Of a stretch of 64,000 bases of DNA, positions 41,759 through 48,896 are shown piece by piece. The DNA comes from Saccharothrix carnea (lineage in GTDB: Bacteria; Actinomycetota; Actinomycetes; Mycobacteriales; Pseudonocardiaceae), in NCBI RefSeq assembly GCF_003014735.1, contig NZ_PYAX01000019.1, forward strand, positions 1 to 64,000. The letters are read 5' to 3'. The notes below the pieces were generated by a model, which saw only the letters and a list, made by a program, of their open reading frames with translations, did not search any database and had not been told where the DNA came from. A program made the position numbers and the translations under genes. Numbering within the stretch: the stretch's first letter is position 1; each line of letters begins with the position of its first letter.

Positions 41759-42210
41759 TCACGGGGCCGTCGTGACCGCGTGCCGCACCCGTTCCGGCCA
41801 GGCCGCCGCCGGCCGGCCCACCACGCCCGCGCCGATGTCGTGCCCGATCAGGTCGATCCCGGCGTCCGGGGACAGCGCCCGCGCGACCCCGGCGGCGTCG
41901 GCGGCGTCGGCGGCGTCGGCGGCGTCGGCGGCGTCGGCGGCGTCGGCGGCGTCGGCGGCGTCGGCGTGATGCTGTCGGCGCAGGTCATCCGGTCCGCGGT
42001 CGCCGGGTGGTGGCCGCGCAGGAACGGCGCCACGACCCGGCGGCCCGCGGCGACCAGGTGCTCGGCGAGCGGTCCGAAGGTGGCCGGGTGGTCGGGGAAC
42101 CCGTGCCTGCACACGACCACCGGCCCGTCGCCCGCCGCGAGCGCGGGGAAGTCGAGCCGATCGGTCTCGATCACGATCTCCTCGAAGTCCACGGCTCCGA
42201 ATCTAGCCAC
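41759..42210 (-). pseudogene. Alpha/beta hydrolase (epoxide hydrolase-like) broken by frameshift and truncation
   Basis: The start (ARFGAVDFEEIVIETDRLDFPAL, VVVCRHGFPDHPATFGPLAEHL, the oxyanion HGFP block) is in one frame down to about 41970. The nucleophile-elbow region (ARALSPDAGIDLIGHDIGAG) is in another, after a 72-bp stretch of eight GGCGGCGTC units (41891-41962). That stretch reads T-P-P repeats in the first frame and D-A-A repeats in the second. The second part stops at 41759, well before the usual lid and catalytic His, so about half of a normal 280-residue enzyme is missing. It overlaps the next gene's stop by 8 bp. Confidence 0.7.
41891..41962. repeat. Eight perfect copies of a 9-bp tandem repeat
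   Basis: GGCGGCGTC repeated eight times without a mismatch, inside the broken hydrolase gene. Perfect copies suggest a recent slippage expansion. Confidence 0.9.
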
Positions 42211-43693
42211 GCACGGGAAGCCGCACGGTGACGTCGCGCAGGACCATCACGCCGGGCGTGCGGCTGCCGTGCAGGACGAACATGTCCGAGATCGGCGTGA
42301 CGGTGAGGAACAGCGACTGGCCCGCCGGGATCGACGCGGCGACGGACGGCAGCTCGATCGTGCGGCGGGTGCCCAGGTTGAGGCTCTTCTCGCGGTGCGG
42401 CAGCACGTTGTTCTGGATCACCTTGGCGTCCAGCGGCGAAGTGCCGACGCTGAGGGCGAAGAACGCGCGGCTGTCCAGGCCGAGCGTGCTGACGACGGCG
42501 TCGAGCGTCGGCGAACCGGCGACGGTGAGCGGACCGTCCGCGATCTTGATCGCCTGCGGCAGGCCGACCGCGGCCGTGGTCACGATGTCGGGCAGCGCGA
42601 CGGAGGTGGTGGGCGCGACGGAGTCCGTGGTGACGCAGCCGCCCTCGGCGGTCATGAGCTGGTAGCGGCCGTGGCCGGTGATCGTGCGCGGCGCGCCTTG
42701 CAGGTTCTCGGCCAGGAACCGCAGTTCCAGCTCGTCGTAGCCACCGTGCCCGGCCGAGCACGCGTCGCCCGTCACGGCGTACCCGGCGGGGATGGCGTTA
42801 GGCAGCGCGTGACCGCCGTTGTAGCCGACGAGCAGGCTGTTCGCGCGGGCACGCGGGGTCAGCGCGCGGTCGAAGTTGTCGATCGCCTGGTCCAGTGGGA
42901 ACAGGTTGTCGCTGATGCCCTGGCGCAGCAGCACCGGGATGTCCAGCCGACGGCCCGCGGCGACGTGGTGGGCGGGGCCGTTGTCGCGGAAGAACTCGTC
43001 CATGGTGGTGGGCCAGTCGCCGGTCAGCAGGCCTTCGGCGTAGCCGGCGTGCAGGGTCGAGGTGTGCGCGTCGAGGGCGGCGGCGTACAGGGCGGTGACC
43101 CAGGTGGTGCGGACGACCTCGCGCGGCGCGAGGCTGTCGTTGAGGGAGTGCCAGGTGATCTGGGGCGCCAGCGCGTCGAACCGGGTGCGGCCGGTCTTCG
43201 CGATCTCGGTGAACGCGCCGGCGAACTGGAAGCCGCCGCCGTAGGAGCCGCCGATCGCGCCGAGGACCGGGTCGTTCGGGCCGTCGCGGCGGACCCAGTC
43301 CAGCGTGGCGACGTGGTCGACGACCCGGATCACGTCCTCGCCCTCGAACGCCGGGTCCTCCACGTGCGCCTTGCCGCCGCTCTCGCCGAAACCGCGCTGG
43401 TCGATGCTGACCACGCCGAAACCCGCGTCGAGGTACCGCTGGAACGAGCCTGGCGCGGACGTGCGGCTGCCGCCCCAGCCGTGGCTGTGCAGCAGCACGG
43501 GCACGCGGTCGTCCCGTGACGCGGTGGCGGGCTTGAACACGCTGACGCAGATGTTCACCGGTCCGGGTGCCGGCGGGTCGGTCTCCGGCACGCTCGCGAC
43601 GCAGACGTGGTCCGGCGCCGGGTGATCGGCGCTCGCGGCGGCGGGAGGGGTCACGGCGACAGCCGCCAGGGCGAGGGCGATCACGAGGCGCAT
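42203..43693 (-). CDS. Secreted CocE/NonD (S15-like) alpha/beta hydrolase
   Basis: 496 residues with a Sec signal peptide (MRLVIALALAAVAVTPPAAASA). Hydrolase motifs: VLLHSHGWGGSRTSAPGSFQRYL, DQRGFGESGGKAHVEDPAFEG, LDWVRRDGPNDPVLGAIGGSYGGGFQ with the nucleophile Ser in GGSYGG, the acid Asp in RQGISDNLFPLDQA and His in VGYNGGHALP. The C-terminal beta domain is like the jelly roll of X-Pro dipeptidyl-peptidase/CocE proteins. It is an exported peptidase or esterase; substrate unknown. GGAGG lies 6 nt before ATG 43693. Confidence 0.8.
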   Translation of the reverse strand: MRLVIALALAAVAVTPPAAASADHPAPDHVCVASVPETDPPAPGPVNICVSVFKPATASRDDRVPVLLHSHGWGGSRTSAPGSFQRYLDAGFGVVSIDQRGFGESGGKAHVEDPAFEGEDVIRVVDHVATLDWVRRDGPNDPVLGAIGGSYGGGFQFAGAFTEIAKTGRTRFDALAPQITWHSLNDSLAPREVVRTTWVTALYAAALDAHTSTLHAGYAEGLLTGDWPTTMDEFFRDNGPAHHVAAGRRLDIPVLLRQGISDNLFPLDQAIDNFDRALTPRARANSLLVGYNGGHALPNAIPAGYAVTGDACSAGHGGYDELELRFLAENLQGAPRTITGHGRYQLMTAEGGCVTTDSVAPTTSVALPDIVTTAAVGLPQAIKIADGPLTVAGSPTLDAVVSTLGLDSRAFFALSVGTSPLDAKVIQNNVLPHREKSLNLGTRRTIELPSVAASIPAGQSLFLTVTPISDMFVLHGSRTPGVMVLRDVTVRLPVRG

Positions 43694-43781
43694 GGGTTCC
43701 TCCGGGTCGTCGGGCGCTGGGGTCGCAGGGGAGCGCAGTCATCCAACGACCGACCGTGAAGATCGTCACGTTCGACTTACC

Positions 43782-43791
43782 TTGTGCACAA
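43782..43791. promoter_or_regulatory. Palindrome TTGTGCACAA upstream of the alpha/beta hydrolase
   Basis: A perfect 10-bp palindrome 57 nt before ATG 43849, in the divergent promoter region shared with the CocE-like gene. MarR- or TetR-type regulators bind sites of this form; no such regulator gene is adjacent. Confidence 0.3.
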
Positions 43792-43848
43792 TTCAATCGC
43801 GCACTAGCTTTGTGGCAACGAAGCGCACGACGAACCGAGGAGATCGAG

Positions 43849-44568
43849 ATGACCGGCCAGAACCCCACCGTCGTCCTGGTGCACGGCGCGTTCGCGGACG
43901 GGTCCAGCTGGGCCCAGGTGATCGAGCTGCTGCGTGCCCGGGGCGTGGATGCGGTCGCGGTGAGCAACCCGTTGCGCGGGCTGGCACACGACGGCGACTA
44001 CGTGGCGAGCGTCGCCGGGCAGGTGGACGGGCCGGTCGTGCTGGTCGGCCACTCGTACGGTGGCCCGGTGATCACGCACGCGGCCACGAAGGCGCCGAAC
44101 GTCAAGGCGCTGGTGTACGTGGCGTCGTTCGGCATCGACCGGGGTCAGAGCGCGTTGGGCTCGGTGGAGAGCTTCCCGCCGGTCGAGCTGAACACGTCCC
44201 TGGTGCCGCGGCAGTTCCCGGACGGCGAGGGCACCGACACGGAGTTCACGATCCGCCGTGACGCGTTCGCGAGCGTGTTCGCCGCCGACCTGCCGGCGGA
44301 GGTCACCGCGACCGCCGCCGTGAGCCAGCGCCCGATCGCCGCGCGTGCGCTGGGCGAGCCGCTGTCCGTCGAGCCCGCGTGGAAGTCCCTGCCGTCGTGG
44401 TTCGTGGTGGCCACGGCCGACAACGCCATCCACCCGGACTCCCAGCGCGCCGCCGCCGGCCGCCTGGGCTCCACCACCGTCGAGGTCGACGCCTCGCACG
44501 CCATCGCCCTGTCCCGCCCGACCGAGGTGGCCGCCCAGATCCTCGCCGCCGTCACCGCCATCTCCTGA
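43849..44568 (+). CDS. Alpha/beta hydrolase (short esterase type)
   Basis: 239 residues, the compact fold without a lid: VVLVHGAFADGSSWAQVIELL (oxyanion loop), VVLVGHSYGGPVITHAA (nucleophile elbow), the Asp in FVVATADNAIHPDSQR, and His in TVEVDASHAIALSRPTEVA. Close relatives in actinobacteria and proteobacteria are annotated only as hydrolases; some act on small esters or lactones. Not exported. GAGGAG lies 6 nt before ATG 43849, which rules out the longer upstream frame. It converges on the pectate lyase gene, with a long hairpin repeat between. Confidence 0.83.
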   Translation: MTGQNPTVVLVHGAFADGSSWAQVIELLRARGVDAVAVSNPLRGLAHDGDYVASVAGQVDGPVVLVGHSYGGPVITHAATKAPNVKALVYVASFGIDRGQSALGSVESFPPVELNTSLVPRQFPDGEGTDTEFTIRRDAFASVFAADLPAEVTATAAVSQRPIAARALGEPLSVEPAWKSLPSWFVVATADNAIHPDSQRAAAGRLGSTTVEVDASHAIALSRPTEVAAQILAAVTAIS

Positions 44569-44721
44569 CCGCGAGTCGAACCCTCAGCGCCCGCGTGTCG
44601 AACGTTCAGGACCCCCGAGTTCTGCGTTCGCGTCCGGCGTCGGCCGCCCGGCAGGGTCCCGAGCGTGGAACTCGGGGGTCCTGAGTGGACGACACGCGGG
44701 ACCTGAACGTTCGACTCGCGG
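44569..44721. repeat. Long hairpin intergenic repeat at a convergent gene junction
   Basis: Three nested perfect inverted repeats: 13 bp (44569-44581 with 44709-44721, CCGCGAGTCGAAC), 10 bp (44591-44600 with 44690-44699) and 17 bp (44606-44622 with 44668-44684, TCAGGACCCCCGAGTTC), so 40 base pairs in a 153-nt element with a 45-nt loop. It starts right after the hydrolase stop and ends 57 bp before the pectate lyase stop. A diverged single arm occurs at 153-215. It may act as a two-way terminator (inference). Confidence 0.8.
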
Positions 44722-44778
44722 TGGATCGGTGGGTGGGGTGAACGGCGTGGCCGACTGGAGCCGGCCACGCCGTCGCGG

Positions 44779-46374
44779 TCAGCCGATCTTGCCGACGCCC
44801 GAGCCGGCCATCACGGTGGCCTTCACGGTGTTCGGGTCGTCCAGCGTGTAGGGGTAGTAGTCGCGCGGCTCCTGCACGGTGCCGCTGCAGTCGGGCTGGC
44901 CGGACTCGCCGACGAACACGTTGTTCCGCGCCACGCACCGCCCGCCCGGACCGGCGTAACTGTTGCTCACCGGCTCCTCGACGTCCTCGAAGTAGTTGCC
45001 CTCGACCACGCAGCCCGAGTCCGCCTGGCACGCCACGCCGACGTCGGTGTTGTAGAGGTAGTAGTTGTTGAACATGTGCACCGGCTCGCCGAACCGCACC
45101 CGCGGGTTGCGCTGCGGTGTCCGGTCGAACCAGTTGTGGTGGTAGGTCACCTTGAGCCGGCCGACGTCCTGGGCGCCGTTGCTGTCGTCGTGGCCCAGCA
45201 GCATGTTCTTGGTGTGGTTGTGGGTGTGGTTCCAGGAGACGGTGACGTAGCTGGAGCCGCGTTTGATGTCGATGGCGCCGTCGTAGCCGTTGGACAGGTC
45301 GTTGTGGTCGATCCACACGTGGTGCGAGAACATCTGCACGTTGACCGCGTCGTCGGCCCAGTCGCGGAACACCAGGTTGCGGATGATCACGTTGTGCACC
45401 GCGTCGGCGGGCGGCGTGGTGACGTTCGAGGCGGGCAGGCCGATGTTGAGCCCGCCGCCGGTGAAGCCGGAGGCCGATCCGATGCCGACGATCGTCTTGT
45501 CCGAGGTGACGTTGTGCATGGGGCCGGGCAGCGCGATCATGCCGCGCACGCAGATGTTCAGCGGCCCGGTCCGGGCGATCGCGGCGAGGAACTCCGCGGC
45601 CGTGTCGACCTCGATCGTGGGTCCGCCGGCGCCGCCGGTCGTGCCGCTCTGGCCCCACGCGGTGACCGAGGCGAACCCGGTCGGGCGGTCCGAGGTGGCG
45701 CAGGTGCCGGGCTGCTGCGACGTGGTGGTCGTGGTGGTGGTGCTCGTCGGCCCACCGGGTCCCGCCACGTCGGTGACCAGCACGTCGTCGAACGTCGCCG
45801 CGGCGTAGTGGGTCGCCACGCCGATCCGGCCGCTGCCGAACGTCGCGTCGGTCGCCGTCACGAGCTGCGCGCCGTCGACGAATCCGCGCAGCGTGCTGCC
45901 GAACGCCTCCAGCCGCAGCGTGGACCAGGTGCCGACCGCCACGGTGGCCGGCGCGGTGGCCAGGACGGTGAACCCGCCGCCGACCCGCTTGCCGAGCACG
46001 GCGCTGCCGGCGTTGGTCAGGCCCAGGTAGTAGTAGTTGCCCGTGTTCTGCGCCCGGGCCGTCACGGCGACGTGCCGGTTCGAGCCGTTGAACGCGGTCG
46101 GCTTGACCCTGGCCTGCACCGACTGGCCGGTCCAGACCGCGCCCGCGAGCGCCCTGGCGTCGGAACTGGTGCCGGACTGGCGCCACGCCCGCGAGCCATC
46201 GGTGACCACGGACCAGCTGCCGCCGCTGGAGCTCCAGCCGATCGAGTCGCCGTCCTCGAAGTCGTCGCCGAACAACGTGGCCGCTGCTGCCGAGGGCACC
46301 AGCAAAACCGCCACCGCGACCACGAACGCGCTCGCCACCGCGCCGAGCGACGCTAATCTTCCGTGCTTGCTCAA
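44779..46374 (-). CDS. Secreted pectate lyase (PL1) with an N-terminal laminin-G-like domain
   Basis: 531 residues: signal peptide (about 1-30, LGAVASAFVVAVAVLLVPSAAAA), a concanavalin-like domain (about 32-210, FEDGDSIGWSSSGGSWSVV ... FDDVLVTDV), a Thr/Gln linker, then the PL1 beta-helix (about 240-531). PL1 marks: HHVWIDHNDLSNGYDGAIDI with calcium-binding Asp, VSWNHTHNHTKNMLLG, and RTPQRNPRVRFGEPVHMFNNYY with the catalytic Arg. It cleaves polygalacturonate by beta-elimination. TTG 46374 is chosen: GAGGAG lies 6 nt upstream. It fits the window's hexarate and arabinan genes as pectin-directed functions. Confidence 0.87.
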   Translation of the reverse strand: MSKHGRLASLGAVASAFVVAVAVLLVPSAAAATLFGDDFEDGDSIGWSSSGGSWSVVTDGSRAWRQSGTSSDARALAGAVWTGQSVQARVKPTAFNGSNRHVAVTARAQNTGNYYYLGLTNAGSAVLGKRVGGGFTVLATAPATVAVGTWSTLRLEAFGSTLRGFVDGAQLVTATDATFGSGRIGVATHYAAATFDDVLVTDVAGPGGPTSTTTTTTTSQQPGTCATSDRPTGFASVTAWGQSGTTGGAGGPTIEVDTAAEFLAAIARTGPLNICVRGMIALPGPMHNVTSDKTIVGIGSASGFTGGGLNIGLPASNVTTPPADAVHNVIIRNLVFRDWADDAVNVQMFSHHVWIDHNDLSNGYDGAIDIKRGSSYVTVSWNHTHNHTKNMLLGHDDSNGAQDVGRLKVTYHHNWFDRTPQRNPRVRFGEPVHMFNNYYLYNTDVGVACQADSGCVVEGNYFEDVEEPVSNSYAGPGGRCVARNNVFVGESGQPDCSGTVQEPRDYYPYTLDDPNTVKATVMAGSGVGKIG

Positions 46375-46431
46375 AAGAGCCTCCTCAGGGTGAACCGGGC
46401 GGTCATCGACCGATTCCGCCGGCCCCGCATC

Positions 46432-46465
46432 GTTCACACTGATGAATGCGTTCACGCTGGTGAAC
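46432..46465. promoter_or_regulatory. Tandem palindromes upstream of the pectate lyase gene
   Basis: GTTCAC-GCTG-GTGAAC (46450-46465) is a perfect 16-bp inverted repeat; GTTCAC-ACTG-ATGAAT (46432-46447) is a weaker copy, offset 18 bp. They lie 58-91 bp before the TTG start, where a repressor would sit. Confidence 0.45.
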
Positions 46466-46670
46466 GCCGGTGCGAACGCAGAAGGGCAACGGCTGCCGAC
46501 AAACGGAGGCGGCGGTTGGCGGCACGCTCTAGAAAGTTCTTCGAATCCTTGTCGCGAAGGTAGAGCACAGGTTTCCGGGCCGTCAACGCCACATCACGGG
46601 AACGGTTCGGCGCGACGGCGCGGAAAAAGCCGGGAAACGCGAAAAACCGCCGGTCGCACAGGCTCGCGGG

Positions 46671-46754
46671 ATGACCGACGGCCACTGGTTCGACGTCGCC
46701 GACCGCGTGCACGTCCGGCGGTACGGCGTCACCCCGGGCGTTGCCGACCGCGGT
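46671..46754 (+). pseudogene. N-terminal remnant of an MBL-fold hydrolase (tentative)
   Basis: ATG 46671 begins TDGHWFDVADRVHVRRY, close to the W-x-x-V-A-D-R-V-x-V-R-R-Y opening of many actinobacterial metallo-beta-lactamase-fold hydrolases. After about 20 residues the match ends near the end of the opposing PaaX gene; no metal-binding HxHxDH follows. The rest of the gap 46466-46670 shows nothing that I can name. Confidence 0.35.
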
Positions 46755-47612
46755 CTAGCCGGCACCCGGGCCGTCGACCAAGATCGTGTCCAGGACCGAC
46801 TCGGCGATCGTGCGGGCCGGTGCGTCGTAGGCCTCGGCGAGGGTGTGGAAGACCTGTTCGGCGCGGATCGCCGGCCAGTCGGCGGGCAGGTGCTCGGCGG
46901 GCAGCCGGGGGTCCTGGCGGACCAGGTGCAGCCACTCGGTGTGCAGCAGGAGTTGCCTGGCCAGGTCGTCCGGTGCGTCGGCCAGCGGGTGGTCGTGGTC
47001 CCAGCGGCGCAGGAAGGCCTGGTAGCGCCCGGCGATCGCGGGCACGTCGAACGCGGTGTGCGCGATCTGCTCGGCCTCGGTCGGCTTGGCGGTGTGCGCG
47101 GTGAACACCTTCAGGTAGTCGCTCAGGTCCAGGTCTTCGACCAGGGCGGCCACGTCGACGACGCCGGGCGCGACCCACAGGCCGTTCTGCAGCGGGCCGA
47201 ACCCGCCCCAGACCAGCCGGGAGCGCAGGTCGTGCCGCCGGCCGCGCCACGACTCGGGCAGCGAGAAGCCCACCATCGTCCAGGTGCCGTCCCAGTCGCT
47301 GTTGACCGCGCCGCTGCGCCAGACCCGGTGCTCGCCGTCCTCCAGCACGGCCGCCGACCGCGCGGTCAGCCCGAAGTACATCCGCCTGCCCCGGCGGTGC
47401 CGGGCCAGCAGGTCCCGCTTGACCATCCGGGTCAGCGTCGAGCGCACCGCCTCCTCGGACACGCCGACCCGGGCGAACACGTCGATGACGCTGCCGGAGA
47501 AGACCGCGACGCCCCGGTTGAGCACGTGGACGCCGAGGAAGCTGAGCATCAGCGACTGCGGTCGGAGCGAGGTCTCCTGCTCGTCGGCCTGCGGGGGGTC
47601 GTGCGGGATCAC
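46755..47612 (-). CDS. PaaX-family transcriptional regulator
   Basis: 285 residues. N-terminal PaaX winged helix (RPQSLMLSFLGVHVLNRGVAVFSGSVIDVFARVGVSEEAVRSTLTRMVKRDLLARHRRGRRMYFGLT), central Cas2-like dimerisation domain (GTWTMVGFSLPESWRGRRHDLRSRLVWGGFGPLQNGLWV) and the C-terminal PaaX domain (FLRRWDHDHPLADAPDDLARQLLLHTEWLHLVRQDPRLPAEHLP). PaaX repressors usually answer to phenylacetyl-CoA or other aryl/acyl-CoAs, but no paa genes are near. GTG 47612 (IPHDPPQ) gives a normal N-terminus; the longer frame to 47762 is not protein-like. The ribosome binding site is weak. Confidence 0.83.
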   Translation of the reverse strand: MIPHDPPQADEQETSLRPQSLMLSFLGVHVLNRGVAVFSGSVIDVFARVGVSEEAVRSTLTRMVKRDLLARHRRGRRMYFGLTARSAAVLEDGEHRVWRSGAVNSDWDGTWTMVGFSLPESWRGRRHDLRSRLVWGGFGPLQNGLWVAPGVVDVAALVEDLDLSDYLKVFTAHTAKPTEAEQIAHTAFDVPAIAGRYQAFLRRWDHDHPLADAPDDLARQLLLHTEWLHLVRQDPRLPAEHLPADWPAIRAEQVFHTLAEAYDAPARTIAESVLDTILVDGPGAG

Positions 47613-47690
47613 CGGGCGAGCGTAACCCCGGCTCGACGCCCTCGTGCGACCCGGCCGACCCGCCACGCTCAACGTGAAACGCCTGCCCGC

Positions 47691-47863
47691 GGTGGGGACA
47701 CGGGCCGGTTCGGCGTGCTCGTCCGGCGGGGCGACGGCGTGGCCGCCCCGACCGAACTGCACCTGCCGTCGTCGTCGGCCACACCACCGGCACGGACAGC
47801 ACCAACCGGCCCGTGCTCTGGACGCCGCTGCCCGCCGCTCACGACGAGTGGGCGTTGCGGTAG
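47691..47863 (+). pseudogene. Possible frameshifted 3' remnant of an unknown gene
   Basis: In one frame 47691-47770 reads GRFGVLVRRGDGVAAPTELH; in the next, from about 47762, VVVGHTTGTDSTNRPVLWTP to a stop TAG at 47861. Both have strong G/C third-position bias. A one-base shift at the GTC-rich run near 47768-47776 would join them. The end overlaps the opposing folate gene by 25 bp. Family not recognised. Confidence 0.3.
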
Positions 47864-48747
47864 AGGCGGACGGCGTTGCGCATCGCCATGGTCACGGTCA
47901 TCGAGCCCACCCGCGGCACGAAGACCGAGGCGCGTTCCACCACGTCGTCGGCGAAGTTCTTCCTCGTGGAGAAGTTCACGCACACCGCGCCCGGCTTGAT
48001 CTCGTCCGCCCGGACCAGCGGGAACTCGCGTGACGGCACGCCGGTGACCACGACGTCCGCCTCGGCCAGGGCGGTCGCCCGGTCGGTCGCGACGGCGTCC
48101 ACGTGGTGGCCCTGGATGCCCGGCGCGTGGCGGAACACCAGCGAACCGGAGAGGTCGAACGACGTCACCTCGGCGCCGTCGTTGGCCAGCATCGCGGCCA
48201 GCGGGCGGCCGACGACCTCGCTGCGGTTGAAGACGCACGCCTTCACCGACGCCAGCGGGGTGTCGCCGTCGCCGCGGAACGCGCCCGCCTCGCCGAGCAG
48301 CTTCATCACGGCCAGCGGGGTGCAGGGCAGCACCGCCCGCCGGGTGCCCGCGTCGTCGATGAACCGCCGGTTCTCGTACAGGCACCGGCTCCAGAACGAG
48401 TGCAGGCCCTCGACGTCCTTGCGCGGGTCGACCAGCTCGCGCAGCCAGCGGTCCCGTTCGGGGTCGCGGACCGGGTAGTACACGAACACGCCGTGCATGC
48501 CGTCGTCGGCACCGGCGTCGCGGACGGCGGCCTCGACGTCGTCGGCACGGGGTGTGCGCAGGTCGAAGTCGATGCCGACCTCGGCGCACGCGCGCCGGGT
48601 GTACTCGGCGTAGGTGCGCGCGGGCCGGTCGCCGTCGACCAGGAAGCCGACGACGGTGAGGCGTTCCGGGATCGCCGCGAGGTCGGCGCGGATCCCGTCG
48701 CGGATGGACTCGGCGAGGTCGGCGGGGTCGATGGTGCGGGCGGTCAT
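47839..48747 (-). CDS. MTD1-like NAD-dependent methylenetetrahydrofolate dehydrogenase (FolD superfamily)
   Basis: 302 residues. It differs from ordinary bacterial FolD and resembles yeast MTD1: YAEYTRRACAEVGIDFDLR, GVFVYYPVRD, DPRKDVEGLHSFWSRCLYENRRFID, PCTPLAVMKLL, VFNRSEVVGRPLAAMLANDGAEV, and GAVCVNFSTRKNFADDVVERASVFVPRVGSMTVTM can be laid along it in short blocks. In FolD the catalytic Lys lies four residues after Tyr in Y-x-x-x-K; here that position is Thr, as expected for a dehydrogenase without cyclohydrolase activity. It would oxidise 5,10-methylene-THF to methenyl-THF, probably with NAD. GGAGGAA precedes ATG 48747. No folate or methylotrophy genes are adjacent. Confidence 0.8.
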   Translation of the reverse strand: MTARTIDPADLAESIRDGIRADLAAIPERLTVVGFLVDGDRPARTYAEYTRRACAEVGIDFDLRTPRADDVEAAVRDAGADDGMHGVFVYYPVRDPERDRWLRELVDPRKDVEGLHSFWSRCLYENRRFIDDAGTRRAVLPCTPLAVMKLLGEAGAFRGDGDTPLASVKACVFNRSEVVGRPLAAMLANDGAEVTSFDLSGSLVFRHAPGIQGHHVDAVATDRATALAEADVVVTGVPSREFPLVRADEIKPGAVCVNFSTRKNFADDVVERASVFVPRVGSMTVTMAMRNAVRLYRNAHSS

Positions 48748-48896
48748 CGGTGTTCCTCCGGGGTGCTGTCGAAGCGGGCGTGGGCGGCCACGGCGGTCAG
48801 CGGTCCCTCCGTCACGCGAAGATCATCGCTTGCCGTGGCGCCGGCTGCCACAGCGGCGGGACGGGCCCGGTCGTCGCCGCGACGCTGAGGTGTGCG

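Noticed and set aside
41891-41962. Tandem repeat considered as a CRISPR array or satellite origin.
   Set aside because: Units are 9 bp with no spacers; it is a simple repeat inside a broken hydrolase gene.
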